A program made the position numbers and the translations under genes. Below, in pieces: positions 1 through 10,400 of a DNA stretch of 64,000 nucleotides. This DNA comes from Oreohelix idahoensis. Taxonomy: Eukaryota > Mollusca > Gastropoda > Stylommatophora > Oreohelicidae. The notes under the pieces were generated by a model, which did not search any database, was not told the DNA's origin, and was given only the letters and a program-made list of their open reading frames with translations. The DNA lies in NCBI GenBank assembly GCA_024509875.1, contig JAMPIV010017810.1, positions 5,001 through 69,000 of the forward strand. The letters are read 5' to 3'. The stretch's first letter is position 1. Each line of letters opens with the position of its first letter.

Positions 1-1550
1 TGGACATCCAGCCAGCAGAAGAAGAGCTACAAATTAACGGTGAAAGACCAACGAAGGAAGAAATAAAGAAAGCCATAAAGCTTCTAAGAGATGGAAAAGT
101 GTCTGGACCTGATGGCATTCCAGCAGAGGCCATCAAAGCAGATATCGACACGGCTACAGAGATGTTATATAAATTACTTGGTAAAGTCTGGGAAAAGGAA
201 GAGATACCAGCAGAATGGAAGGAAGGATATCTGGTTAAGTTGCCTAAGAAGGGAAATTTACAAGAGTGCACAAATTAGAGAGGAATAATGTTACTGTCAG
301 TGCCAGGAAAAGTATTAAACAGGATTATCCTTGAGAGATTAAAAGAGTCCATAGACAAGAAACTGAGAGATGAACAAGCAGGTTTTCGACAAACAGGTCA
401 TGTACAGGCCAGATAGCCACTTTGAGAATAATAGTTGAACAAAGTCTGGAATGGAATTCACCACTATACATCGGATTTGTGGACTACGAAAAGGCATTTG
501 ACAGTGTAGACAGAGAATCACTTTGGAAATTGATGAGGCGTTATGGAGTTCCCCTGAAGATCGTTCATTTAATAAAGAAAACATATAAAGACATGACATG
601 CAGAGTTCTTCACGAAGGACAGCTTACTAAACCGTTTGGGATAAGAACAGGAGTGCGACAGGGATGCCTCTTGTCTCCATTTCTTTTCTTACTAGCAATA
701 GACTGGGTTATGAGATCATCGACAACACACAACAGAAATGGAATCCAGTGGACTCTGACTAAGCAGTTGGATGATCTGGATTTTGCTGATGACTTGGCTT
801 TTCTGTCCCATAACAGTAATCAGATGCAGGACAAATTGAAAACACTCGATGAGAGGTCACAGCAATTGGGTCTGAAAATACACAGGGAAAAGACAAAAAT
901 AATGAGAATAAATGCAGGTAATGATAGCAGGGTTGACTTGAAGAAACACCAATACAAGATGTAGAATCGTACACATATCTTGGCAGCAATATAGACAAAG
1001 TTGGAGGGACAGACAGTGATATCAAAATAAGAATACAAAAGGCAAGAGGAGCTTTCATTGCATTGGGAAATATATGGAGATCAAGAGAAATCGGATCCAA
1101 TACGAAAATAAGAATCTTCAACTCAAATGTGAAGTCAGTCCTATTGTATGACTCTGAGACATGGAGAACAACAAAGACAACAACCAAAAAGCTACAGACT
1201 TTCATAAATGGGTGCTTGCATAGAATAGAGGGATTAAAATGATATGACAAGGTTACCAACGTGGAACTGAGGACAAGAACTAGACAAGTGCCAGTGGAAC
1301 AAGAGATGAGAAGAAGACGATGGCGATGGATTGGGCACACACTGAGGAGACCTGTTGATAGCATTACAAGGCAGTCCTTGTTCTGGAACCACCAGGGCAA
1401 GAGAGGCAGAGGTAGACCAAGAAGAACACGGAGAAGAGAGATGGAAAAAGAGCTGAAAATTATGAGAAAACGTGGAAAGAACTTGAGATGATGGCACGTG
1501 ACAGGAGGACTTGGCATGTGTTTGTTGAAGGCCTATGCTCCTTTGGGAGT
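1..1550 (+). pseudogene. LINE (RTE-like) reverse transcriptase relic, 5' end outside window
   Basis: This is a decayed endonuclease/reverse-transcriptase retrotransposon related to copies A and B. The longest open stretch (422-964) keeps the RT palm: DYEKAFDSVDRESLWK (RT block A), GVRQGCLLSPFLF and a FADD box (DFADDLAFL) in place of the usual YADD. Upstream, positions 1-330 read in another frame as the fingers region (for example DGIPAEAIK and RGIMLLSVPGK). Positions 1261-1491 carry the C-terminal tail with WIGHTLRRP and GKRGRGRPR. Stops and frameshifts separate these blocks, so no functional protein is made. Family membership is secure from the RT motifs; the exact clade is inferred from the C-terminal tail shared with copies A and B. 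Confidence 0.85.
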
Positions 1551-1699
1551 GGAAGGTTATGAATGAATACTCTTTATTTTCACCCAGCAGATGCTTTACC
1601 CAGTAGAAAAAAATACATTTATCATGTTTTATTGTTTTGGTTTTACTGGAACATATAACCGTCACTGATGTCTAATAACGTGAGAAATATATCTATTTT

Positions 1700-1795
1700 G
1701 AAATTGGGTACCAGAGCAACTCTGGGAAGGTTAAGGCGGCCGGCGTGATGCTGACCACATCACCCCTGGTGTGGCCGATGGTCGAGTCCACTCAG
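1700..1795 (+). repeat. SINE-A 3' domain fragment
   Basis: This stretch matches the 3' half of the tRNA-derived SINE at 40486-40763. Both read TTGGGTACCAGAGCAAC, then a GGGAAGGTTAAGGCGGCC block, then a GTGTGCCGAT-type segment. The tRNA-related head is absent, so it is a truncated copy. Confidence 0.7.
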
Positions 1796-1799
1796 TAAT

Positions 1800-2600
1800 T
1801 GTTACGACACGTTTTAACGATGTCGTCTGCTACAGTTGTGAGCACTTTAAAGTTACGCATTAGATGCTTGAGATATTATAAATATAGAATGTTTTTCACG
1901 CTTCACGGTATTTTATTGAACGCGAAGTGTATAGTAACTTTATGACGTGGTACGGTTGACATAGTCCCGCTTGACTACGTTCTTCGTTTACCCTTTTGAT
2001 TATAAGCTCCGAACGTATCGGACGTATTCTGTTTACTCCCAGGATATCACTATAGTGCAGAGTATTTCTTTGAGAATTTTGGCTAGAGGGTCAGCCTTCA
2101 TTATGATTAAAGTAAGAATGGTTATGGAGAACCATTATTGTTGAAGTCCAGATTACGGGAGTAATTTGATCATGTTATGATCCAAGTTCGAAAGCTGGTA
2201 GGTCTCACTTTCGACTGACTGTATCGCAGCAGTGCGTATATATAGCCTACCATGTTTTGACGACAATAATAATTAATCTACAGGACTGGAACGGACTGCA
2301 CTGAATATATATGAATAGTAGGATGATTTATGCCATGAACTGATATGTTGATTGTGATGTAATAAATATGTTTATATGGACTCTGAACAAGAAGGAGTTC
2401 TCACATGATTCTAGTTGAAATTGGATACCCTATTCTGCATTTTTACTTATACTTGTACTCAGCACGATTCTCTAAAAAAAATGAAGAACGATATTATGGT
2501 AGAACAAGATAAAGGGATCCGTAAGGAAAAGAATCTGATGACACCCTCTACTCTCAAAAGTTGAATACCGCCTATAACCTTTTGACTCGTTGCAACATAG
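1800..2600. other. Unassigned AT-rich sequence
   Basis: I see no ORF with family motifs, no tandem array and no paired terminal repeats here. Confidence 0.5.
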
Positions 2601-2745
2601 AGAAAGAACCCACCTGCAACAGTAATAAAAGAAAAGGCAGCGAAAAAGGGAACTGGTCACCTCACCTCTCGATGCTGGACTCAGTAAAGTGAAGTCTCTA
2701 ACACTTCACTCCACTACGGCAGTGTCTGCTATAGGACCACCTTTA
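2600..2745 (+). repeat. SINE-B 3' part
   Basis: The segment GGGAACTGGTCACCTCACC followed by CTCTAACACTTCACTCCAC and GCAGTGTCTGCTAT matches the 3' ends of the minus-strand SINE-B copies at 34572-34835 and 61890-62143. The tRNA-like head is not recognisable. Confidence 0.6.
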
Positions 2746-2810
2746 TCTTATATTTATTATTCACTGCCCAAATTATGATCCCACTGCACGCACCATACCG
2801 ATACCTGTTT

Positions 2811-2965
2811 GGAATGAACATTGAAATAATAATTTCCCGTATAAGCACAATTGTGATTGTCCCTTTCTCATATCGGCAGTTTTTCATATTATTTGGAATT
2901 GAATACAATATATATCCTAATTATAACCCATCAGTGGTTGAACGGGATATTTTTCTTCCATTAAA
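2811..2965 (+). repeat. Dispersed repeat, copy 1
   Basis: It shares an ordered block with 3860-3975 and 56770-56925: a TATATCCTAATTATAACCC core, then CAGTGGTTGAACGGGATA and a T-rich tail. The element type is unknown. It may be one end of a non-autonomous DNA transposon. Confidence 0.5.
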
Positions 2966-3103
2966 AAAATATATATAAGATAATTTAAAATGTCTGTTTT
3001 TTTTTCCACTTGAGTAAATTATCAGAGAATTAGAATTTCTGTCTCTCTTTCCACTTAGTAACATCAGAGAATTAAATAATTTGTCCGTCTTTCCACTTAT
3101 TAC

Positions 3104-3146
3104 GGAGCCGCGGTAGCACAGTCATTAGTGCAGTGGCTTCTTTTTG
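3104..3146 (+). repeat. SINE-A tRNA-like head fragment
   Basis: GGAGCCGCGGTAGCACAGTC followed by an AGTGCAGTGGCTTC block is the A-box region of the SINE-A family (compare 40490-40530). No B box follows, so only the 5' end is present. Confidence 0.55.
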
Positions 3147-3859
3147 TATACTTTTTGCGCACCACATAGGTCGTGATATTGGTATAGATCATGTGCTGCA
3201 CAATAAGACATGACTGAGATTGATTTGTGTGCGCGGTAGCGCGTACGGCGTGAGCAAGTTTGTACGAGTATATAGTAGCAACATGAGCATTGTGTTTACA
3301 ACGTGTCTACAAGACGGCTGTGACTGTATTGTTGGATCGTGTCTAATGGACTTATAATATTAGGAATCTGAATATTGGATCATGTCCTACTGGGCTTATA
3401 TGACTGTGTTGAGGAACCATGGGCAGTTAGAGGATTGAAATATTATATGGAAAATATGTATGTTAATTGTACAAGGATTATAAATATTTAAAATGCCGCC
3501 TGGATCTTGGAATGGATGTCTGTTCAGTGAAATTGATGTTATGATATTAAGATGATTATGTTCGACACGATAAATTCATGAATGATCAGTTCAGTCAGTG
3601 AGAATTGTTCTACATGTAAAAATTGACTGTCGATAAAAATGATACCCACGTGCATGAGGATTATACTATTCGTTCAGTATTCGAGTTTGGCCATTCATCT
3701 GTTGATGTTTATGATTTACACCCCAAGCTCAGAGCGTGGTATGTCACAACAATAGAAGAGACCCGTATCAGATGTCTTTGCCTTTCTTTTAGTTTTCCTT
3801 CACCCCACGACACACACACTCACACACTCAATGTGGTAATATTTATTAGCTCTATTTAC

Positions 3860-3975
3860 AATGATTGGATATGCCAGTTTTGCATATCGACAATTGATCA
3901 TATTATTTGGACTTGAAAACATTATATATCCTAATTATAACCCTTCAAAGGTTCAATGGGATATTTTTCACCACG
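3860..3975 (+). repeat. Dispersed repeat, copy 2
   Basis: It carries the same core as copy 1 (TATATCCTAATTATAACCC then AAGGTTCAATGGGATATTTT). It lies immediately upstream of the virus-like region. Confidence 0.5.
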
Positions 3976-4015
3976 AAAGAAAAAAAGTTCATAAAGGCTG
4001 AGACATAAAGACTTT

Positions 4016-4060
4016 GGTGAGTCATATCTAAAGTTTCCTACCAAAACTGGCGGGCACATT
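4016..4060 (+). pseudogene. Fragment of the PC4-like gene
   Basis: The forward reading DFGESYLKFPTKTGGH closely matches the CFGESYLKFPTKNG segment of the PC4-like protein at 5840-6484. It is cut off where the 24-bp minisatellite begins. It is therefore a second, broken copy of the same gene, about 1.8 kb upstream. Confidence 0.6.
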
Positions 4061-4470
4061 TCTATCACCTCACTTGCACCTTTCTATCGCCTCACGGGTA
4101 CATTTCTATCACCTCACGGGCACCTTTCTATCGCCTCACGGGTACATTTCTATCACCTCACAGGCACATTTCTATCACCTCACGGGCACATTTCTATGAC
4201 CTCACAGGCACATTTCTATCACCTCACAGGCACATTTCTATCACCTCACGGGCACATTTCTATGACCTCACAGGCACATTTCTATGACCTCACAGGCACA
4301 TTTCTATGACCTCACAGGCACATTTCTATGACCTCACGGGCAATTTCTATCACCTCACGGGCACATTTATATCACCTCACGGGCACATTTCTATCACCTC
4401 ACAGGCATATTTCTATCACCTCACGGGTACATTTATATCACCTCACGGGCACCTTTCTATCACCTCACGT
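4055..4470. repeat. 24-bp minisatellite
   Basis: About 17 head-to-tail copies of a 24-bp unit of the form CACCTCACGGGCACATTTCT plus ATCA, with substitutions (CAGG/CGGG, ATGA/ATCA) shared between neighbouring copies. Apparent ORFs across it are repeat translations. Confidence 0.95.
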
Positions 4471-4834
4471 TATAACCAGTGGACCATCAAAAACCGTCTG
4501 AGACCAAGACCATCCTTCTGAAAAAAATCAACCGTTGAAAGCAGACCACGTCAAGCTCACCACCAAAAAAAACGTATGTTGCTTTTTATATCTCTGTATT
4601 TGTGTTACTTGTTGTTTGTAACAAGACTACAACACATCCACATGTCTCTAACCCGTTACTCCCCACCTCTCGATGCTAGACCTTGTATAGTTTCTAACAC
4701 TGCACTTCCACCTCTAGGTGTTGGCCCTAATATAGTGACGTCTCTAGCACTTCATTCCCACATCTCGCCGCTGGACCTGGTCATGTCTCTAACACTTGCG
4801 GCGCACACACATTTTTTTTTCACATCGACAACGC

Positions 4835-5015
4835 GTCAACGATCGATTAGTTTTTCAACTAATCAACTCTCTGTTAGCGCACAACACCAAACACAGATAC
4901 CTGTCCTACTACTTGCCCCAGTAACACGTTTGACCATTACATCAACTCCAGTTGTTATCAACCAATATCGCCAGAACCGAGTTGGTTTCCTAACACCAAC
5001 CCTTGTCCCCCTACA
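4835..5015 (+). pseudogene. Mosaic of protease 3' end and PC4-like gene repeat
   Basis: Two pieces found separately downstream are fused here. Positions 4835-4880 match the 3' end of the adenain-like protease fragment (reading VNDRLVFQLI; compare NDRLVFRLV at 6670-6700). Positions 4881-5012 match the internal repeat of the PC4-like ORF (AGTTGGTTTCCTAACACC and flanks). Neither frame stays open across the junction, so this is a rearranged remnant. Confidence 0.6.
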
Positions 5016-5045
5016 GCCCACCCGCGCACGCACGCACACATACAA

Positions 5046-5470
5046 AAATTAAGAAATGGAAGTGTGAGTGTTGTGTTGTAAAAATTAGGAAATGGAAATA
5101 TGAAAACCGATACAAAAATTATGAAGTGGAAATTTGAAAGACTGATACCAAAAGTATGAAATGGAAAATGTGAAGGTTGTGTTGCAAAAAGTATGAAATG
5201 GAAATGTGAATGTTGTGATGCAAAAATTATGAAGTGGAAATATGAAAACTGATATCAAAAGTATGAAATGGAAATGTGAAGGTTGTGCTGCAATAATTAT
5301 GAAATGGAAATGTGAATGTTGTGATGCAAAAATTATGAAGTGGAAATATGAAAACTGATATCAAAAGTATGAAATGGAAATGTGAAGGTTGTGCTGCAAT
5401 AATTATGAAATGGAAATATGAAAACCGATACCAAAAATAAGAAATGGAAGTGTGAGTGTTGTGTTAAAAA
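5046..5470. repeat. 34-36-bp tandem array with higher-order structure
   Basis: Repeats are built on ATGAAATGGAAATGTGAA followed by variable GGTTGTGCTGC, TGTTGTGATGC or AACTGATATC blocks. The three variants recur in fixed order, giving a higher-order unit of about 105 bp. Two of the three subunits are close to 36 bp. Confidence 0.85.
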
Positions 5471-5572
5471 CTTGCCCGCCATTTTATCGGATATTTGCTG
5501 TTATTTTTTCCTCACGCCAATACGTCCATGAGTCATACACTTACAATGCCAGCACACAAAAATTTTCACATC

Positions 5573-5700
5573 GACAACGCATTAACTATCGATTAGTTTT
5601 TCGACTAATCAAACCCTAGCTAACACAAGTTTACTCACATCGACAACGCATCAACTATCGATTAGTTTTTCGACTAATCAAACCCTGGTTAGTACAAGTC
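5573..5700 (+). repeat. Two copies of a protease-end/promoter cassette
   Basis: Two adjacent copies, about 69 bp apart, contain GATTAGTTTTTCGACTAATC (5591-5610 and 5660-5679). This is an inverted repeat, GATTAGT/ACTAATC. Related copies lie at 4845-4864 and 6679-6698. In the last of these the sequence is also the 3' coding end of the protease fragment, so the cassette combines a coding tail with the start of an intergenic region. Confidence 0.65.
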
Positions 5701-5839
5701 TGGATACGTTTAAAAAACCAGATTATACTGGTATTCCTTCATATAAATAGACACTTGGAAGACCAAGGCCCAGATACTCACGTTCATACTTTACTGAAGC
5801 GGTGGTGTGATAACGACAGATACATACACCTCACTTAAG
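5660..5839 (+). promoter_or_regulatory. Putative promoter and leader of the PC4-like gene
   Basis: After the inverted repeat at 5660-5679 comes a TATA box (TATAAA, 5742-5747). About 60 bp later is a leader, GTGTGATAACGACAGATACA (5805-5824), directly before the ATG at 5840. The same order (inverted repeat, TATA-like box, CGTGATAACGACAGA leader, ATG) occurs at 6679-6771. Reuse before two ORFs supports a promoter role; the transcription start is not shown. Confidence 0.5.
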
Positions 5840-6484
5840 ATGACTTCCACTGTTCCCAACAACTGGGTCTACATCAAAAGAAGTGATGAAATGCTTGTGC
5901 CGTTGGAGAGCGGGCTGAAGGCCGCGTCTGTAAGTGTTTACCGAGGCCAACCTTTACTACACGTGCGAAAATGTTTTGGTGAATCCTACCTCAAGTTTCC
6001 TACCAAAAACGGCATTACGTTAACTCGCCCTGAGTTTGAACATTTGTTGACTTTACAGGGTGAAATCCTCGCCGAATTTGACCGACTACAGTCACCAAAC
6101 ACAGATACCTATCCTACTACTTGTGCCAGTAACACGTTTGACGACTACATCAACTCCAGTTGTTACCAACCAATATCCCCAGAACCAAGTTGGTTTCCTA
6201 ACACCAACCCTTGTACGTCAGCTCCCACCACAGACAACCACCTGGCCGATGTCTCTAATCTACCACCGAAGAAGCAGAAGAAATCTACTACTACCTCCCC
6301 CAGTAACACGTTTGACCAGTACATCAACTCCAGTTGTTACCAACCAATATCGCCAGAACCGAGTTGGTTTCCTAACACCAACCCTTGTACGTCAGCTCCC
6401 ACCACAGACAACCACCTGATCGATGTCTCTAATCTACCACCGAAGAGGAAGAAACTTACCAAGCGGCTGAGACTAGTGCTTTAG
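5840..6484 (+). CDS. PC4-like ssDNA-binding protein with C-terminal repeats (virus-like element)
   Basis: A 214-residue ORF starting at the first ATG (MTSTVPNNWV); the frame is open slightly further upstream but without ATG. Residues about 25-75 look like the transcriptional coactivator PC4 (p15) fold: SVSVYRGQPLLHVRKCF, then LKFPTKNGITLTRPEFEHLL, matching the PC4 pattern of a basic beta-sheet followed by P-x-K-x-G-I-x-L and a helix. Such proteins bind single-stranded DNA and occur in eukaryotes and large DNA viruses. Residues about 95-200 are two near-identical repeats of about 55-60 residues (SNTFD-YINSSCYQPISPEP, SAPTTDNHL, NLPPK). The C-terminus is basic (KRKKLTKRLR), possibly a nuclear signal. 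Neighbours suggest a Polinton/adintovirus-type remnant. The ORF is intact, but whether it is expressed is unknown. Confidence 0.6.
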   Translation: MTSTVPNNWVYIKRSDEMLVPLESGLKAASVSVYRGQPLLHVRKCFGESYLKFPTKNGITLTRPEFEHLLTLQGEILAEFDRLQSPNTDTYPTTCASNTFDDYINSSCYQPISPEPSWFPNTNPCTSAPTTDNHLADVSNLPPKKQKKSTTTSPSNTFDQYINSSCYQPISPEPSWFPNTNPCTSAPTTDNHLIDVSNLPPKRKKLTKRLRLVL

Positions 6485-6752
6485 CTTGACATTTCATCTT
6501 ATTTTAAAAGAATTAAATAACTCTAACCGACCTTTTAACTACAACGCTAGACATTTACAAGATGTAGTTACCAACGTTTGTGGTCTCTACGCCATTTATT
6601 TCATCTTGGTCAAGGCTCGCGGTGGTACTATGGGACGCGTCCTACTGCCCTTTTCGGCTAGGCAACACGCCAACGATCGCTTAGTTTTTCGACTAGTCAG
6701 ACCCTGGCTAGCGAGCCACAAGACTGTTTTTCCTTTATATACGATGGCGTGA
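6477..6752 (+). pseudogene. C-terminal fragment of adenain-like cysteine protease
   Basis: An open frame starting just after the PC4-like stop reads RHLQDVVTNVCGLYAIYF, then RGGTM and NDRLVFRLVRPWL. The Gln-x6-Cys-Gly-hydrophobic pattern matches the oxyanion Gln and nucleophile Cys of adenovirus-type proteases (adenain), which Polintons and adintoviruses use to mature capsid proteins. The catalytic His and Asp/Glu of the N-terminal half are absent. No ATG opens the fragment, and an in-frame stop at 6474-6476 closes it upstream, so it is truncated. It also has no obvious initiation signal. Family assignment rests on this short motif and is moderate. Confidence 0.5.
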
Positions 6753-6770
6753 TAACGACAGACACTCACC
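6679..6770 (+). promoter_or_regulatory. Putative promoter and leader of the small basic ORF
   Basis: The inverted-repeat cassette (6679-6698) overlaps the 3' end of the protease fragment. It is followed by TTTATATA (6734-6741), the leader GCGTGATAACGACAGACAC (6747-6765) and an ATG at 6771. The layout copies that upstream of 5840. Confidence 0.5.
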
Positions 6771-6881
6771 ATGTTGAAGATGATTACACAAAAAAGAACT
6801 CGCCAAGTAATCCGAACCGACTGTGCTCTGAGAGTTCCTAGGCGTACACGAAAAAGAAGTGCGGTTAGACGTCACCCATAG
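6771..6881 (+). CDS. 36-residue strongly basic ORF
   Basis: The ORF begins MLKMITQKRTRQVIR and contains RVPRRTRKRSAVRRHP. Thirteen of its 36 residues are Lys or Arg. It follows a promoter/leader like that of the PC4-like gene. Small Arg-rich proteins of this kind serve as DNA-condensing core proteins in adenovirus-like viruses, and an X/mu-type role would fit the protease neighbour. At this length the similarity is compositional only. It could also be the truncated start of a longer protein. Confidence 0.4.
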   Translation: MLKMITQKRTRQVIRTDCALRVPRRTRKRSAVRRHP

Positions 6882-7107
6882 ACCAACTAACTTTGTCAAT
6901 GAATATATATAAAATGTATCTAGTGTTTTCTTTTATATATCGTCTAGCTGTTGTAATATTGTCTAAATATATGTATAACTAAATATCGTCTACATATTGT
7001 AAATATAAATATTGTCTACCTGTCTGTAATATGTACGTATAACTGTTTGTAAAATAATCAACACATAACACAACAACAACACGCCCGCCATTATTGAACT
7101 TATATAT

Positions 7108-7178
7108 TACTATATAACAAGACCTCTCCTCCTCCACGCTCCTCCACCACATTTTCCTTATATAAAAGTCACGCGCCT
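7108..7178 (+). promoter_or_regulatory. TATA-box cassettes 1 and 2
   Basis: ACTATATAACAAGACCTC (7110-7127) and TTATATAAAAGTCACGCGCC (7158-7177) are two of five similar units of the form CTATATAAAAGTCACGCGCCT. The others are at 8094, 8153 and 8201. The first is preceded by CGCCATTATTG. Each looks like a core promoter, but no clear ORF follows. Confidence 0.4.
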
Positions 7179-7225
7179 GCAGACTGTATAAACAAACACA
7201 CCAACATACATAACAAAAACAATAC

Positions 7226-7395
7226 CACAACACACAAAAATCCCCCCTAACCCAACCCCGCCCACTACATTACACCCATGCTTCGTCACCCACGCCAGCA
7301 CAAAAAACCTCCACTCGCTCCAAAAACCCCTCTTAGTAACCTAATAACCCGCCATTATTGATTTTTTAAATTTTCCGTCATTATCGATTTTTATG

Positions 7396-7491
<96 letters not shown>

Positions 7492-7492
7492 G
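7226..7492. repeat. Direct duplication, copy 1, ending in (TA)n
   Basis: About 170 bp of C-rich sequence (AACCCCGCCCACTACATTAC, CGTCACCCACGCCAGCAC and flanks) is repeated at 7510-7690 with few changes. Both copies run straight into long (TA)n tracts (about 7396-7492 and 7683-7787). Confidence 0.85.
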
Positions 7493-7509
7493 TGTGTCTA
7501 AATAACACA

Positions 7510-7790
<281 letters not shown>

Positions 7791-7800
7791 ATATCTATAT

Positions 7801-8014
7801 CTTCTTCTTTTTCTTCTTCCGTCCTTAGCCACCGACCGTCAAAGCAGTCAGAGGCCATTACGCCTAGTGGCGTCTTAGGGCAACAGCAGATAGGTTTTCT
7901 TTGCCATTGTTTCCCATCACGCCTAGTGGCGTCTTTAGGGCAACGACAAATCAACCCATTTGCTTTTGTTTCCGTAATCGAAGTGACTGGCAAACGGGTG
8001 ATCAGCCCGTTGTG
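7801..8014 (-). mobile_element. Short non-autonomous retroposon sharing both ends with the RTE LINE
   Basis: Read on the minus strand, it starts CAACGGGCTGATCACCCG, includes GATTACGGAAACAAC (compare GTTACGGAAACAAC in the 5' UTR of copies A and B), and ends in the LINE 3' sequence (GACGCCACTAGGCGT, TGACTGCTTTGACGGTCGG) with a (GAA)n tail. The GACGCCACTAGGCGT module is present twice. It is flanked by (TA)n on both sides. It has no coding capacity, so it presumably moves with LINE machinery. Confidence 0.8.
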
Positions 8015-8093
8015 TATATATATATATATACCTATATATAAATCTAAGTATTTTGTATAAACAACACACCCGCCATTATCTAACAAATTTATT

Positions 8094-8222
8094 GCTATAT
8101 AACAAGTCATGCGTCTGATCGTCAGAGGAAGTCACCCCGGCTAATATTTATTACTATATAAAAAGTCACGCGCCTCCGCCTGAAATCGATCGCCTATTTT
8201 GCTATATAAAAGTCATGCCCCT
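8094..8222 (+). promoter_or_regulatory. TATA-box cassettes 3, 4 and 5
   Basis: GCTATATAACAAGTCATGCG (8094-8113), ACTATATAAAAAGTCACGCG (8153-8172) and GCTATATAAAAGTCATGCCC (8201-8220) are spaced 59 and 48 bp apart. The last two are followed by CCGCCTGAAATC or CTGCCTGAAATC. They continue the series at 7110 and 7158. Confidence 0.4.
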
Positions 8223-8399
8223 CTGCCTGAAATCTAACCGTTTTGCGCCTACTATACTACTACTGTCACAGATGAAAATTAGTGCAGCAGTAATCATCCA
8301 CTTTTGCCCCTCCCCATCTAGAGTATACTTTTGCTACATGAACGAAGGATTCACCAGTTTAATTAACACGGGGGTCATCTGGCAATCAAGCCCTATGTG

Positions 8400-10250
8400 A
8401 AACAGATAGCGAAGCGCGGAGCATGGCGTAACAGATTCTTTGATCAGGGGAACACACGATATTCAGTGAGACGGACCTTGGATTGTAAAACTTTCAGGCG
8501 AAAATTGCGTAGCTGATTTTAGGCAAGGCGGAGATGATGAAAGTCAAGAGGTGGTAAAATTACCTTTGATTCATGAAATCGAACGGCAAATTGGCTCGGG
8601 TCTGGCAGTGGTGTGACTTTCGCATTAAAGAACGATAGTACGGAACATATCAATATATACCATGTCTCTCCGATAGCCATGATCAGTTGCCAGAAATCTA
8701 TCTGAATTCACTAGCTCGTTATCTTAAGATTTTTCGTACAGAGTGAAAATTAATAGATTCCGTGGAGTGTTTCATTTTTCTGATTGCGGTAATTTATATA
8801 CTAGATTTGAAGTGATTTAGTGTGTTTATAGTTTTCAATATATATTTCACTGAGATTTTCTGTGCTAATTAAATAACTTATAGCTACCTTTCCAGCCGTA
8901 AAGTAAATTTAATTACTCGCTATTTTTCCAGTAGATATGATATTGATAATTTGGTTAAATGTTCATATTTTCTTTCCTAAAATTTAGGCTGATCAAACCT
9001 GCGTACTAGCGGACTTACGGCCATATGAACTTGAGTTCTTATAGTCTTATAATTGTATAAGCAACCAGAAACTTTATAATATTGTTGAGTCTTCGGGCTA
9101 TGACCTGTGCGGTCCATTCTTCTTCATTTTTTGAGAGAGACCGAACTAGAACAATAATTATAATATTAACTGGACCATAACTATTACCAGATTTACATAT
9201 ATATATATATATATCTCATCAGCCAACTGTGGCAATATATTGTCAGCAACATTTGTGTAACTTAAACCTAGCGTTTCAGCCACCTGAGGCTAAACAACAT
9301 AGGAACTGTATATGTTCTATTTATTCTACATCGGCGATCACCACGCATGAACCTTACTCCAACCAACTGAAGGTATAGATAACTTATTGTATCGAGTACA
9401 AAGTTAACACCGACTCTAGCGACTCCTGTGAAATTTGCAGTCAGCAACTACGGAGAGTCTGGGGCTGGATTTGGCAAACTTAAATTTGACACTAAATATA
9501 TATATATTACTTATTAGTGTATTTCCTTGTAATGCCTGTGACAACTACTGGGGTAAGTGTATCTGAAAGTGGCCACTGCGTGTATGTGAATTGAATGAAC
9601 AGAGAAAGAAACTTATGTCTTTTGTTAACATCATATACTTATATGGTTTCTTCTTTCTTTTTTCTTAATCTCAATAATCTGATTAGTCACGGGATAGTTT
9701 ACATTAGGAACCTATTCTTTTCCCATATTGACTATTTCATAACTTATTGTTAACCTTTGATCTTTTGGGTTAATTAACCTCTTTTGGGATCGTCCTTTCT
9801 TTTCCTTTACCAGAGGGGAGAACCTATTTGATTAATTTTCATTTTGTCTGTAAACCATAATCTAGTGATGTGTATGCTTATTGTTGTGATCTTTTATTGA
9901 TAATAAACTTTATTAAACCTTTAGTTATCGTGTCGGCCAACCCTTATCCACTATATGTTATTCATAGTTTGTTTTCACGTTCGTGCATATTTGTCACAGA
10001 ATTGTGTGCATTTGAGTGTAGTGTAACTTGTATTTTCGTACAAGGAGAGAAAGTGCGTCTGATTTAAAAGTTGGTCGTCCAGATAGGTTAGATTAGATAA
10101 ATTATTCTATCCAGAGACTGTCCTTTATCTTACACGATCACCTCGTGATAAAACTATATCTTACCCCCTACTTTCACATTGTCATCACTATCCCCTCTGC
10201 TCAGACAGGGCTATAAACATCTATTACCTATCTGATAATTCATCCACGAC
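8400..10250. other. Unassigned AT-rich sequence
   Basis: No protein motif, paired repeat or array was recognised. A short (TA)n lies near 9199-9212. Small ORFs here (for example 9870-10067) have no family features. Confidence 0.5.
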
Positions 10251-10254
10251 AAGG

Positions 10255-10400
10255 GATAAACCTAAAAATATGAACATAGAATGTCAGAACATTCAAGAAA
10301 GGGAAACTAGTCAAGTTAATCTTACGAGAAGCAGTAACATTAAACATTATATACTGGAATTTGCATAGGAACGATTAACAGTTGCTGCGTATTACAAATG
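10255..10400 (+). pseudogene. LINE endonuclease N-terminus relic
   Basis: One frame reads NVRTFKKGKLVKLILREAV, resembling the NVRTMYETGKLRQVTAEM start of the endonuclease domain in copies A and B. It decays within about 100 bp. Confidence 0.4.

Noticed and set aside
759..1517. 252-codon minus-strand ORF
   Set aside because: It is antisense to a LINE RT relic with clear plus-strand motifs; the translation shows no family feature.
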